Assembly: GCF_001905145.1 (NCBI RefSeq)
Contig: NZ_LWLB01000036.1
Location: forward strand, 1-64,000
DNA length: 64,000 nucleotides
Source of the DNA: Nocardiopsis sp. TSRI0078
Lineage (GTDB): Bacteria > Actinomycetota > Actinomycetes > Streptosporangiales > Streptosporangiaceae
Direction of reading: 5' to 3'
Shown here piece after piece: positions 1 through 8,410 of this stretch. Position 1 is the stretch's first letter, and each line of letters opens with the position of its first letter. The notes under the pieces were generated by a model that saw only the letters and a list, made by a program, of their open reading frames with translations, made no database searches and was not told the DNA's origin. Position numbers and translations under genes: made by a program.

Positions 1-48
1 TTCCCAAACAGGCCCTAGCCCCCAGTACCGTACGGCGGCCATGTCGGG

Positions 49-333
49 CTACCCACCCTTACGGACACGCGGCGCCCGGTCGCTCCCGTAGCGCCACCGC
101 AGGAAGTCGTGCTCGCGTTCGACGTGGCGCATCTCGGAGTAGAGGACGTGCGGGTCTTCCGCGCTGATGACGACCCCGCTCTCGGGAACCACCGGCCAGC
201 ACGCGAACGCCCAGAAGCAGCGGGTGTAGGGACCCCACAGGACGACCCACGCGCCCTGCTTCTGCCACTCGACGTGCTCGGCGATCCTGCGCTGTTCCTC
301 GTCCCCGGTCTCGTCCATGCCGATCGGGGACAT
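49..333 (-). CDS. Small orphan actinobacterial protein
   Basis: About 94 residues from the ATG at 333; a second ATG five codons in (318) is equally possible. The reading frame is open further upstream, but that part is Pro/Arg-rich low-complexity sequence typical of a shadow frame, so I start at the point where ordinary residue composition begins. The protein has the aromatic core WVVLWGPYTRCFWAF followed by a short segment ending in an ISAEDPHVL motif. I recall many orphan actinomycete proteins of this size with a WxxYSRxFWA-like motif followed by a DPDxL motif, but no function is known to me. There is no signal peptide or membrane segment. It stands alone downstream of panD on the same strand, with about 200 bp between. 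Confidence 0.6.
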   Translation of the reverse strand: MSPIGMDETGDEEQRRIAEHVEWQKQGAWVVLWGPYTRCFWAFACWPVVPESGVVISAEDPHVLYSEMRHVEREHDFLRWRYGSDRAPRVRKGG

Positions 334-533
334 ACCCGGCACCGGGACGGCCCACCAGGCCGGAACCGGCCACGCCGGCGGTGACGTGCGGCCCTTGCGC
401 GGACGCCGGGCGTGCCCCCGGTCCCGGACGGCGGCGTACGAGGGGGCACCCGGCACGGGCACCCCCCGAGAACGAGGTGCCCGTGTCGGCGCGCGCGGCG
501 TCGGCACGGGCACCCGCCCGGTGTGGGAACGGC

Positions 534-938
534 TCAGCGGCCGGAGACCAGCTCACTGCCCGGAACCGGCTCGGCCGGGTCGTTGCCCAGGGCGACGATC
601 CTGTTGTCCCGGTCCACGTGCACGATGTGCTGGACGTGCTCGGCCCGCTCGGCCTCGGTCAGCTGGGCGTAGGAGATGATGATGACCAGGTCGCCGGGAC
701 TGACCAGCCGTGCGGCGGCGCCGTTGATACCGATGACGCCCGTGCCGCGCTCGCCGGTGATCGCGTAGGTGACCAGCCGTGCGCCGTTGTCGATGTCGAC
801 GATGTGGACCTGCTCGCCGTCGACGATGTCGGCGGCGTCCATCAGGTCGGCGTCGATCGTGACCGACCCGACGTAGTGCAGGTCGGCCTGCGTGACCGTG
901 GCGCGGTGGATCTTTCCGTTGATGAGGGTGCGCAGCAC
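534..938 (-). CDS. panD: Aspartate 1-decarboxylase (pyruvoyl enzyme)
   Basis: 134 residues, the normal length for PanD proenzyme. It makes beta-alanine from L-aspartate for pantothenate and CoA. The self-cleavage site Gly24-Ser25 is present in YVGSVT; cleavage turns Ser25 into the pyruvoyl cofactor. The catalytic Tyr58 is in [13 protein letters not shown], followed by the [10 protein letters not shown] strand conserved in the family. The start is a GTG at 938, preceded by a GAGG about 10 nt upstream. No panB or panC is adjacent, so the gene is not in a pantothenate operon here. It is divergent from the LacI-type regulator, with about 280 bp between their starts; nothing in the sequence shows that the regulator acts on panD. 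Confidence 0.96.
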   Translation of the reverse strand: MLRTLINGKIHRATVTQADLHYVGSVTIDADLMDAADIVDGEQVHIVDIDNGARLVTYAITGERGTGVIGINGAAARLVSPGDLVIIISYAQLTEAERAEHVQHIVHVDRDNRIVALGNDPAEPVPGSELVSGR

Positions 939-1217
939 TGCTCAAGCCTCGTTTCAGGTGTCTTGCGGACTACAGGCCTCGGGGGTCCCGTGCTCCTCCA
1001 TGATGGCCCCACCCGTGTACCGCTTCGGCCACCGGGGGCCTCCATCGCACGCAACGTCGCGGAGGGACCGGGTGTTCCTCCCCGGTCCGTCCGGGCTCCG
1101 CGGCCGGCGGGTGCACGCCCACGGTCGCCGAGCCGCTCCGCCGGGCCAGGCCTGTGGGGCAGAATGAGATCCGTCCAACGGCCCGGTTGTACTGTTCATG
1201 AGGAGAAGCCAGGTCAG

Positions 1218-2291
1218 ATGTCGGTGGACCAGACGGACAACAGGCAGGTCGGCACACCCTCAGGGCCCCCACCACCCGCACGCCGCGCCACCATGCGCGA
1301 CGTCGCCGAGCTGTCGGGGGTGAGCATCAAGACCGTCTCCCGTGTCATCAACGGGGTCGCCACGGTCTCCGACGAACTACGCGACCGCGTCACCCGGGCC
1401 ATCGCCCAGTTGGACTTCCAGCCCAACCTGGCCGCCTCCAGCCTGCGCCGCACCGACGGCGCCACCCGTCAGATCGCCCTGCTGCTGGAGGATGTGGCCA
1501 ACCCCTTCTCCGCCACGCTGAGCCGTGCGGTGGAGAACGTCGCCCGGGGCCAGGACACCCTCGTGTTCGCCGGGAGCCTGGACGAGGATCCCCAGCGCGA
1601 GGTGGAGCTCGTGCGGGCCGCCACCCTGCACCGGGTGGACGGCATCATCCTCGTTCCCGCAGCGCCCGACCAGGGGTACCTGCAGCGGGAGATCCGCAAC
1701 GGCACCCCCGTGGTGTTCGTGGACCGCTCCCCGCGGGCGCTGGCTGCGGACGCGGTGCTGTCCACCAACACCGAGGGTGCTCGTGAGGCGGTTGTGCACC
1801 TGGCCGACCACGGGCACACCCGGATCGCCTTCCTCGGCGACCGGTGCACCGTCAGCACCTGCGACGAGCGCCTTGCGGGGTACCGGGCCGCGCTGGCCGC
1901 ACGCGGCCTTCCCGAACACCCCGGTCTGGTGGTGCGGGACCTGCACGGCACCGCCGGCGCCGCGCGCGCGGTCGCCGCGCTGCTGGACTCCCAGCACCCG
2001 CCCACCGCGCTGTTCACCGCGCAGAACCTGGTCACGATCGGTGCCATCCAGGCCCTCCAGGAACGAGGGCTGCACGAGCAGATCGCCGTGGTGGGCTTCG
2101 ACGACTTCCCCATGGCCGACCTGATGTCTCCGAAGGTGAGCGTGGTGGCCCAGGACGTGATGCGGATCGGCACCCTGGCGGTGCAGCGCCTGTTCGAGCG
2201 CATCGCCGGGGACGACACACCGCCCCGCGAGTTCCGGGTGCCCACCGCCTTGATCGCGCGCGGTTCGGGAGAGATCCCCCCGTCCCGGTGA
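1218..2291 (+). CDS. LacI/GalR-family transcriptional regulator
   Basis: 357 residues from the ATG at 1218, with AGGAGAAG upstream at about 1201. The frame is open far upstream, but that part is antisense to panD and has no family similarity. The N-terminal helix-turn-helix begins at about residue 30 with MRDVAELSGVSIKTVSRVIN and includes the hinge-helix segment PNLAASSLRR. It is followed by a periplasmic-binding-protein-like effector domain (IALLLEDVANPFSATL, then VDGIILVPAAP, and the C-terminal IAVVGFDDFPMADL), typical of sugar-sensing repressors. No transporter or sugar enzyme lies next to it, so the ligand and target are not apparent. A strong bidirectional hairpin follows the gene. Confidence 0.93.
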   Translation: MSVDQTDNRQVGTPSGPPPPARRATMRDVAELSGVSIKTVSRVINGVATVSDELRDRVTRAIAQLDFQPNLAASSLRRTDGATRQIALLLEDVANPFSATLSRAVENVARGQDTLVFAGSLDEDPQREVELVRAATLHRVDGIILVPAAPDQGYLQREIRNGTPVVFVDRSPRALAADAVLSTNTEGAREAVVHLADHGHTRIAFLGDRCTVSTCDERLAGYRAALAARGLPEHPGLVVRDLHGTAGAARAVAALLDSQHPPTALFTAQNLVTIGAIQALQERGLHEQIAVVGFDDFPMADLMSPKVSVVAQDVMRIGTLAVQRLFERIAGDDTPPREFRVPTALIARGSGEIPPSR

Positions 2292-2355
2292 CACGCTCCT
2301 CCCCGTGCCCCGGCCCGCGCCATCGCCGGAGGGGGCGCACCGGCCGTCCGCCAGC

Positions 2356-2392
2356 CGACGGGAACGGCCCCGGCGCGGGGCCGTTCCCGTCG
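2356..2392. terminator. Bidirectional hairpin terminator between lacI-type gene and helY
   Basis: A perfect 16-bp inverted repeat (left arm 2356-2371, right arm 2377-2392) with a 5-nt loop lies between two genes that converge on it. There is no U-tract, as is common in high-GC actinomycetes. Position and symmetry suggest it ends transcripts from both sides. Confidence 0.75.
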
Positions 2393-2402
2393 CGGTGCAC
2401 CG

Positions 2403-5246
2403 TCAGCTGAACGAGGAGTAGGCCACCACGCCCCGGCGCACCAGGTCGCAGGCCTTGCGCGCGGTGGAGCGCACCTCGGCGTCGCCGCTGGCCCCCGCGA
2501 TCTGGCTGAGCATGTCCACCAGCATCTTCGTGGTGCGCACGAAGTCCCCGGCGGTCATGTCGGCCTGGCGCAGGATGGCGTCCAACCGGTCACCGCTCGC
2601 CCAGCGGTGCGCCGTCCACACGAACCCCAGGTCGGGCTGGCGCAGGAACGACACCCGGTGCCGGGACTCGACCTCGTTGAGCTCGCCCCACAGCCGCACC
2701 ATCTCCACGAGCGTCTCCTCGATCCGCCCGCCTGGCAGCCGCGGATAGGCGTCGTCGCTCCGGCGCGCCTCGTAGACCAGCGAGGCGGTGCAGGCCGCCA
2801 GTTCCACCGGGGTCAGGTCCCTCCACAGTCCGCGGCGCAGGCACTCGGCCACGAGCAGGTCGAGATCGGAGTAGATCTTGGCCAGCCGCGCCCCGCCGTC
2901 GGAGACGTCGTCCCCCGACAGGTACTCCAGGTCCTCCAGGACCCCGCACACCCGGTCGAAGGTGCGGGAGATGACGTGCGAGCGGCCCTCCACCCGGCGG
3001 CGCAGCCCGTCGGTCTCCTTGCGCAGCCGGAAGTAGCGCTCGGCCCAGCGTGCGTGGTCCTCGCGGTCGGAGCACCCGTGGCAGGGGTGCTGGCGCAGCT
3101 CCGAGCGCAGCCGCAGCACCTCGGCGTCCTCCCCGGCCTCGCGTGAGCCCCGCTCGTAGGAGGGTTCGGTGCCCCGCTCCTTGAGCTTGTTGCGCAGTGT
3201 GGAGGCCAGGTCCTGGCGCGAGCGGGGCGACTTGGCCGAGAACGACTTGGGCACGCGCATCCGCCCGGACGGCTGCACCGGCACGGTGAAGTCGCTGGCG
3301 TTGACCCGCTTGACCTGCTTGTCCACGGTGAGCACCAGCGGCGCGGGCAGGTCGTGGCGCAGTCCCGGGTCCAGCACGACCGCGTGTCCGGAGAAGCGGC
3401 CCGACGGGATGCGGATGATGTCGCCGGTACGCAGTTTCTCCAGGCTCTCCAGGGCCTCGTCGCGGCGCCGGACCGAGCGGTTCTTGGCGAGCATGGACTC
3501 GCGGTCGCTCAGGGCACGGCGCAGCGAGGCGTACTCCATGAAGTCGCCCAGGTGGCACTCGGCGGCCTTGGCGTAGCCCTCCAGGGCCTCCTCGTGCTTG
3601 CGCAGCTGCTTGACCAGGCCGACCACGGCGCGGTCGGCCTGGAACTGGGCGAAGGAGGCCTCCAGCATGTTGCGGCTGCGCTGTCGGCCGACCTGGCCGA
3701 CCAGGTTGACCGCCATGTTGTAGGACGGCTGGAAGCTGGAGTTGAGCGGGTAGGTGCGGGTTCCCGCGAGGCTGGCGACCGCCTCGGGGTCGGTCCCGGC
3801 CTGCCACACGACCACCGCGTGGCCCTCCACGTCGATACCGCGCCGCCCGGCGCGTCCGGTGAGCTGTGTGTACTCGCCGGGGGTCAGCTGGGCGTGGGTC
3901 TCGCCGTTCCACTTGTCGAGCTTTTCGATGACCACCGTGCGAGCGGGCATGTTGATGCCCAGCGCCAGGGTCTCGGTGGCGAACACCGCGCGGATGAGGC
4001 CGCGCGAGAACAGGTGCTCGACGATCTCCTTGAACTTGGGCAGCATCCCGGCGTGGTGGGCGGACACGCCCGCCTCCAGGGCGCGCAGCCACGGGTCGAA
4101 GCCGAGTACGGCCAGGTCGGCGGCGGGGATGTCGGCGCACTGGGTCTCGGCGTACTCGCGGATCTCGTCGGCCTCCTCCGGGGTGGTGAGCACCAGCCCG
4201 GCCGACACGCACTGGCGGACGGCGTCGTCGCAGCCCGCCCGGCTGAAGATGAAGGTGATCGCGGGCAGCAGGCCGCTGTCGTCGAGCTCCTCGATGATGG
4301 TGGGCCTGGAGGGCGGCGCGAACCGGGAGCGGGGCCGCACATTGCCGCGGGCCCGCGACTGCGGGTGGCGGCGCCGGTCGGCCAGCTGGGTGAGGCGGGA
4401 GTCCTCCTCGGCGAAGCGGGTCAGCCGCGGGTTGATCCGCAGCTTCTGCCCGCCCACCTCGATCTCGCGGGGCTGCCAGCCCTGGCGGCGGCGCTCGCGT
4501 TTGCGCTTGCCCTTGCGGCTCCGTGTCCCTTCCCGCTCCTCCCGGTCGGCGGAGGGCTCCTCCTCCATGTCCACGAACAGGTCGTGGACGCGGTTGCCGA
4601 CCATGACGTGCTGCCACAGCGGCACGGGCCGCTTCTCGTCGACGATGACGGTGGTGTCACCGCGCACCTGCTGCAGCCACTCTCCGAACTCCTCGGCGTT
4701 GCTGACGGTCGCGGACAGGGCGACCATGCTCACCGACTCGGGCAGGTGGATGATCACCTCCTCCCAGACCGCGCCGCGGAACCGGTCGGCGAGGTAGTGC
4801 ACCTCGTCCATGACCACGTAGGCCAGTCCGCCGAGGGTCGCCGAGCCCTCGTAGAGCATGTTGCGCAGCACCTCGGTGGTCATGACGACCACGGGCGCCT
4901 CGCCGTTGACGCTGTTGTCCCCGGTCAGCAGTCCGACCTGCTCGGCGCCGTAGCGCCTGACCAGGTCGTTGTACTTCTGGTTGGACAGTGCCTTGATGGG
5001 CGTGGTGTAGAAGCACTTGGTGCCCTCGCCCAGGGCCAGGTGCACGGCGAACTCACCGACCACGGTCTTGCCGGAGCCGGTCGGCGCGGCCACCAGCACC
5101 CCGTGACCGCTCTCCAGGGCCTTGCAGGCTCTGGTCTGGAACGGGTCGAAGTCGAACCCGTAGAGGCCCTGGAAGGCCTCGATGGCGGCGCTGGACTCTC
5201 CCTGGCGCCGGCGGAAGGCGGCGTACCGCTCAGCGTGACTACTCAT
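2403..5246 (-). CDS. helY: DEVH-box superfamily 2 helicase, HelY/Mtr4-like
   Basis: 947 residues. ATP-dependent nucleic-acid helicase of the Ski2/Mtr4 type, next to tatC and tatA in actinobacteria (Rv2092c in M. tuberculosis). Walker A is APTGSGKT (about 54-61), the DEVH box lies at 147-150, motif III is SAT near 175, and motif VI is QLTGRAGRRG in the second RecA domain. A basic linker rich in Arg/Lys lies near residues 235-265, and a long C-terminal helical region follows, as in Ski2-like enzymes. The start ATG at 5246 has a strong GGAGG 5 nt upstream. The stop of the diacylglycerol kinase gene is 12 nt before this start, so the two are probably co-transcribed. The exact RNA or DNA substrate is not visible from the sequence. 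Confidence 0.93.
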   Translation of the reverse strand: MSSHAERYAAFRRRQGESSAAIEAFQGLYGFDFDPFQTRACKALESGHGVLVAAPTGSGKTVVGEFAVHLALGEGTKCFYTTPIKALSNQKYNDLVRRYGAEQVGLLTGDNSVNGEAPVVVMTTEVLRNMLYEGSATLGGLAYVVMDEVHYLADRFRGAVWEEVIIHLPESVSMVALSATVSNAEEFGEWLQQVRGDTTVIVDEKRPVPLWQHVMVGNRVHDLFVDMEEEPSADREEREGTRSRKGKRKRERRRQGWQPREIEVGGQKLRINPRLTRFAEEDSRLTQLADRRRHPQSRARGNVRPRSRFAPPSRPTIIEELDDSGLLPAITFIFSRAGCDDAVRQCVSAGLVLTTPEEADEIREYAETQCADIPAADLAVLGFDPWLRALEAGVSAHHAGMLPKFKEIVEHLFSRGLIRAVFATETLALGINMPARTVVIEKLDKWNGETHAQLTPGEYTQLTGRAGRRGIDVEGHAVVVWQAGTDPEAVASLAGTRTYPLNSSFQPSYNMAVNLVGQVGRQRSRNMLEASFAQFQADRAVVGLVKQLRKHEEALEGYAKAAECHLGDFMEYASLRRALSDRESMLAKNRSVRRRDEALESLEKLRTGDIIRIPSGRFSGHAVVLDPGLRHDLPAPLVLTVDKQVKRVNASDFTVPVQPSGRMRVPKSFSAKSPRSRQDLASTLRNKLKERGTEPSYERGSREAGEDAEVLRLRSELRQHPCHGCSDREDHARWAERYFRLRKETDGLRRRVEGRSHVISRTFDRVCGVLEDLEYLSGDDVSDGGARLAKIYSDLDLLVAECLRRGLWRDLTPVELAACTASLVYEARRSDDAYPRLPGGRIEETLVEMVRLWGELNEVESRHRVSFLRQPDLGFVWTAHRWASGDRLDAILRQADMTAGDFVRTTKMLVDMLSQIAGASGDAEVRSTARKACDLVRRGVVAYSSFS

Positions 5247-5258
5247 ATGACCTCCAGC

Positions 5259-6155
5259 CTATGAGGTCAGCTCCAGCATCTCGACCGCTTTGGGCACGAC
5301 CTCGCAGACCAGTGGCGGCTCGCCCATGCGCTCGCCGTCGGCGTAGGCCGCGCCGGCCTCGGCGCGGATGGTGACGGTGCGCCCGCGTTCGACCACCACC
5401 TCGTCGAGTCCGGTGTGGCCGCCGCTGAACACGCGCGGGAACAGGTGCAGGAAGCGGCCGATCGGGGCCTGGCGGACGAAGACCACGTCGAGGAGGCCGT
5501 CGTCGGGTTCGGCGTCGGGGCACACGCGCATACCGCCGCCGTAGGCGCAGGTGTTGCCGACCGCGACGAGCATGCCGGGTTCGGCGATGCGGCGCCCGTC
5601 CACGTCGATCTCGTAGTCGATGGGGCGGAAGGAGCGCAGCTCGGCCAGGAGCCCGACCACGTACCCGGCTCGGCCGATCCGGAACCGCTGGGCGTTCACC
5701 CGCTCGTTGACCCGGGCGTCGAAGCCGCAGGCCAAAACGCTGAGGAAGTAGCGCCGGGTGCCGTTGGCCAGGCGCAGGAGCACGGCGTCGGTCGGACGGG
5801 TGCGGCCCCGCAGGATCGCGGCGGCCATGTCCTGGACCGACCCGCGCGGGCGGCCGAAGGCGCGGACGATGTCGTTGCCGGTCCCGGCGGGGACGGCGGC
5901 CAGGGGGATCCCGGTGCCCACCACTCCCTGCAGCGCCTGGTGAACCAGCCCGTCCCCGCCCACCGCCACCAGGGCGTCGGGCCGGTCGGCGGCGGCCAGA
6001 CGGGCCATGCGACGGCTGTCGGCCGCCGAGCGGCCGGTGTAGACGTGCACACGGGCTCCGGCGTCGCGCAGCGCCTCCTTCAGCCGCACCGCGAGGACGG
6101 CCGCTCGGCGCCGACCGGAGTGCGGGTTGACCAGGAGGGCGATGTGAGGGGGCAT
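5259..6155 (-). CDS. Diacylglycerol/lipid kinase, YegS/DgkB type
   Basis: 298 residues, the usual length. Soluble lipid kinase that phosphorylates diacylglycerol or a related lipid with ATP. The DAGK catalytic domain shows NPHSGRRR near residue 10, the nucleotide-binding GGDG at 66-69 and the GTGND motif at 91-95. The C-terminal half has the GGGMRVCPDAEPDDG element typical of the YegS/DgkB fold. An AAAGGAC lies upstream of the ATG. It is the first gene of a probable two-gene unit with helY. Which lipid it uses (diacylglycerol or another) cannot be told from the sequence; in M. tuberculosis a kinase gene of this type also sits just upstream of helY. Confidence 0.9.
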   Translation of the reverse strand: MPPHIALLVNPHSGRRRAAVLAVRLKEALRDAGARVHVYTGRSAADSRRMARLAAADRPDALVAVGGDGLVHQALQGVVGTGIPLAAVPAGTGNDIVRAFGRPRGSVQDMAAAILRGRTRPTDAVLLRLANGTRRYFLSVLACGFDARVNERVNAQRFRIGRAGYVVGLLAELRSFRPIDYEIDVDGRRIAEPGMLVAVGNTCAYGGGMRVCPDAEPDDGLLDVVFVRQAPIGRFLHLFPRVFSGGHTGLDEVVVERGRTVTIRAEAGAAYADGERMGEPPLVCEVVPKAVEMLELTS

Positions 6156-6255
6156 GCGAGTCCTTTAGCTACCCAGGGGACCAGGTGGACGAAGGGTGTA
6201 CGGGGCGGCGGAGGTCGCCCGCACACCCCCGCGCCCGGGTGCGCGCGCGGAGCTG

Positions 6256-6678
6256 CTAGGAGCCCTCGGCCTGCTTCTGCTCGGCTTCCTCGCGCTGGCG
6301 GCGATGGTACTCCTCCATCGCCTTGGGCGTGTTCAGCGGAGAGGGCACCCAGGCGGCCTCGGCGTCTACCTCGCCGCGCTGGATACGGCGCTCCTCCTCG
6401 GTGAGGTACTCCTCGGGGATGTCGAACTCGCCGTCACGGGCGCCCAGGACGAAGGCCTCCCACTCGGCGGGGGTGAAGAACAGGGTGCCCTTCTCGGGGG
6501 ACTTGCCGTCGCGCACGGCACGGAATCCGTCGTCGAAGGTGGCGACCTCGACCACGGCCTCGGACTCCTCCTTGGACAGGGAGGACCGCATCCAGACCGC
6601 GTCGGTGGTGTCGTGCCACTTCTCGTTGCCCATGGCCTCGGGCGGGAGCTCCCGCTCGGCCTCGGTCCGCTCGCTCAT
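6256..6678 (-). CDS. DUF397-domain protein with C-terminal extension
   Basis: 140 residues from the ATG at 6678, with GAGGAAG directly upstream. The DUF397-like part runs from about residue 25 to 85: VWMRSSLSKEESEAVVEVA, then FRAVRDGKSPE, then a LFFTPAEWEAFVLGARDGEF strand-helix end. DUF397 proteins are small actinobacterial proteins usually paired with an XRE/Scr1-type regulator and thought to act with it; no such regulator is adjacent here. The C-terminal 50 residues are charged and rich in Glu/Gln, longer than in the typical 60-80-residue family member. It lies between tatC and the kinase gene on the same strand. Confidence 0.85.
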   Translation of the reverse strand: MSERTEAERELPPEAMGNEKWHDTTDAVWMRSSLSKEESEAVVEVATFDDGFRAVRDGKSPEKGTLFFTPAEWEAFVLGARDGEFDIPEEYLTEEERRIQRGEVDAEAAWVPSPLNTPKAMEEYHRRQREEAEQKQAEGS

Positions 6679-6785
6679 CGAACTTCCTCTTCCCAACAAC
6701 CGTCCCCGGCCGGGAACCCCGGACCGGTGGGCGGCGCCACCGGCCACCGCCCCACCGCACGACCCTAGCGCGTGTCCGGCGCGTC

Positions 6786-7655
6786 TCAGCGGCGTTTGCC
6801 GGTCTGCTCGCCGAGGTCGGGGTCCTCCAGCTCCGAGGGGGTCTCGTCGAGCTCGGAGATCTGGTCGTCGTCCAGGCCCGCGTAGGGGTCGGCGCGCCGC
6901 CTGCGCCGGTCGTTGAGGAAGGCGAACAGCTCGGCCACCTCGAAGAGGACCACCAGCGGTACCGCCAGGGCGAGCATGGAGATCGGTTCGGCCGGGGTGA
7001 TGACGGCCGCGATGAGGAAGGCGCCGAAGACGATGACCCGGCGCCACTTGGCGATGGCCTCGTGCGACACGATCCCGGCGATGTTGAGCAGGGCCACCAG
7101 CAGCGGCAGCACGAAGCCCACACCGAACATGCCCATCATGATGAGCATGTAGTTCAGGTACTCGCCGATGGTGAGGAAGGGATCCGCGTCCTCGGGCAGG
7201 AACCCGAAGAGCATGGTCAGCGCGTAGGAGGTGATGTAGTAGGCCAGGGCCGCGCCGGCGGTGAACAGCAGCGCGGCGAGCGGCGCGAAGATGTAGGCGT
7301 AGCGCTTCTCGCGTCCGTGCAGGGCCGGGGCGACGAAGGCCCACAGCTGGTACATCCAGAAAGGCGCGGAGACGAGGGCGCCGACGAACAGCCAGACCTT
7401 GAAGGCGACGAAGAAGGCGTCGAAGGGACCCGTGACGATGAGGGAGCAGTCATCGGGTCCGCTCACCTGGGACTCGGGGAGGGAGCAGTAGGGCTCCACC
7501 AGGAAGTCCCACACCAGGTCGTAGACCAGGTAGCCGACCACGGCGCCCAGCGCGAGGGCGATCAGCGCCTTCGCCAGGCGGTTGCGCAGCTCGCGCAGGT
7601 GGTCCATGAGCGGCATCCGGGCCTCGGGGTTGGCGGCCCGGCTTCGTGCCCTCAT
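6786..7655 (-). CDS. tatC: Sec-independent protein translocase TatC
   Basis: 289 residues. Core receptor of the twin-arginine pathway in the cytoplasmic membrane, binding RR signal peptides of folded exported proteins. The N-terminal cytoplasmic motif MPLMDHLRELRNR, which contacts the signal peptide, starts at residue 14. Six hydrophobic segments follow, including the family element FWMYQLWAFVAPAL. The C-terminal 50 residues are acidic and cytoplasmic. It lies downstream of tatA on the same strand, the standard actinobacterial order tatA-tatC-helY. Confidence 0.97.
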   Translation of the reverse strand: MRARSRAANPEARMPLMDHLRELRNRLAKALIALALGAVVGYLVYDLVWDFLVEPYCSLPESQVSGPDDCSLIVTGPFDAFFVAFKVWLFVGALVSAPFWMYQLWAFVAPALHGREKRYAYIFAPLAALLFTAGAALAYYITSYALTMLFGFLPEDADPFLTIGEYLNYMLIMMGMFGVGFVLPLLVALLNIAGIVSHEAIAKWRRVIVFGAFLIAAVITPAEPISMLALAVPLVVLFEVAELFAFLNDRRRRRADPYAGLDDDQISELDETPSELEDPDLGEQTGKRR

Positions 7656-7777
7656 CGTGCGGTCACTCTCTATCTCCTTCGGCCCGCGCCGGTGGGGGCG
7701 GGACCCGCGGCCGGGGCCCGGCGTGGCGCCGCGCGGCGCACCGCGAGGCCCTGGGCGCGCTCGGGCCGGTTCCCGTG

Positions 7778-8098
7778 CTAGTTGCCGTAGGTGCGGTGCG
7801 TGGTCTCACCGGACTCGTTGACGATGCGCTGGCCGGCGGGCAGCTGGGGGTAGCCGGTCTGCTGGGGCTGCTGCGGCTCCGCGGGCGCGTTCTGCTGCGG
7901 AGAGGAGGCCTGCTGGTTCTTGGCGTCCTTGGCCTCTTCGGTGTCGTTCTCCTCGTCGATCAGGCCCTTGCTCTCGGCCTTGAGGATACGCGCGCTGCGC
8001 CCCAGGGAGCGGGCCAGGTCCGGAAGCTTCTTGGCTCCGAACAGCAGCAGGGCCAAGATCACCAGGATGGCGATGGTAGGTCCGTTGAACGGTCCCAT
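7778..8098 (-). CDS. tatA: Twin-arginine translocase subunit TatA
   Basis: 106 residues: one short N-terminal membrane helix (TIAILVILALLLFGAKKLPD), then the amphipathic helix with the FGAKKLPDLARSLG motif, then an acidic, Gln/Pro-rich tail. TatA oligomers form the passage for folded substrates recruited by TatBC. It is immediately upstream of tatC. The lack of an acidic residue near the start of the helix favours TatA over TatB; no tatB is present in the window. Confidence 0.95.
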   Translation of the reverse strand: MGPFNGPTIAILVILALLLFGAKKLPDLARSLGRSARILKAESKGLIDEENDTEEAKDAKNQQASSPQQNAPAEPQQPQQTGYPQLPAGQRIVNESGETTHRTYGN

Positions 8099-8164
8099 GG
8101 TTCTACCTCTCTGTGGGGCGCGACCAAGCGCCTTCGATGGTACGCGCTTTCGGACGCGGGTCCA

Positions 8165-8350
8165 TCACGACCCCGCGCCACTTCGGCCGACGCGCTCACG
8201 CAGGTCAGCGCTGCTCGTCTGGTACTCGTCCGACGCCCGTGCCACCGCCGCCGACAACACGTCGGCCGCGCGGCACGCACGCAGCGCGAGGACGCCGATG
8301 ACGACGAGTCCGGCCGCGAACGCACCGAACAGGACAGCGAGGACGATCAC
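8165..8350 (-). CDS. Small single-span membrane protein
   Basis: 61 residues from a GTG at 8350. Residues 2-24 form a hydrophobic span (VLAVLFGAFAAGLVVIGVLA), followed by a 35-residue polar tail with a possible short helix. It lies between the PafBC gene (stop at 8411-8413) and tatA on the same strand. A small membrane gene at this position is, as I recall, common in streptomycetes, which supports it being real. No strong ribosome-binding site is visible and no function can be given. Confidence 0.6.
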   Translation of the reverse strand: MIVLAVLFGAFAAGLVVIGVLALRACRAADVLSAAVARASDEYQTSSADLRERVGRSGAGS

Positions 8351-8410
8351 GATCCAACCCTATCCCTTCGGACATGGATTACACCCCGACCCCGGGTGAA
8401 CGTCTGGGCC

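Noticed and set aside
381-1217. Upstream extension of the LacI-type gene
   Set aside because: The open frame over panD is antisense and non-homologous; the HTH begins soon after the ATG at 1218 with a ribosome-binding site.
3354-5264. Long plus-strand open frames across helY
   Set aside because: High-GC mirror frames of helY on the other strand; no start site or protein similarity.
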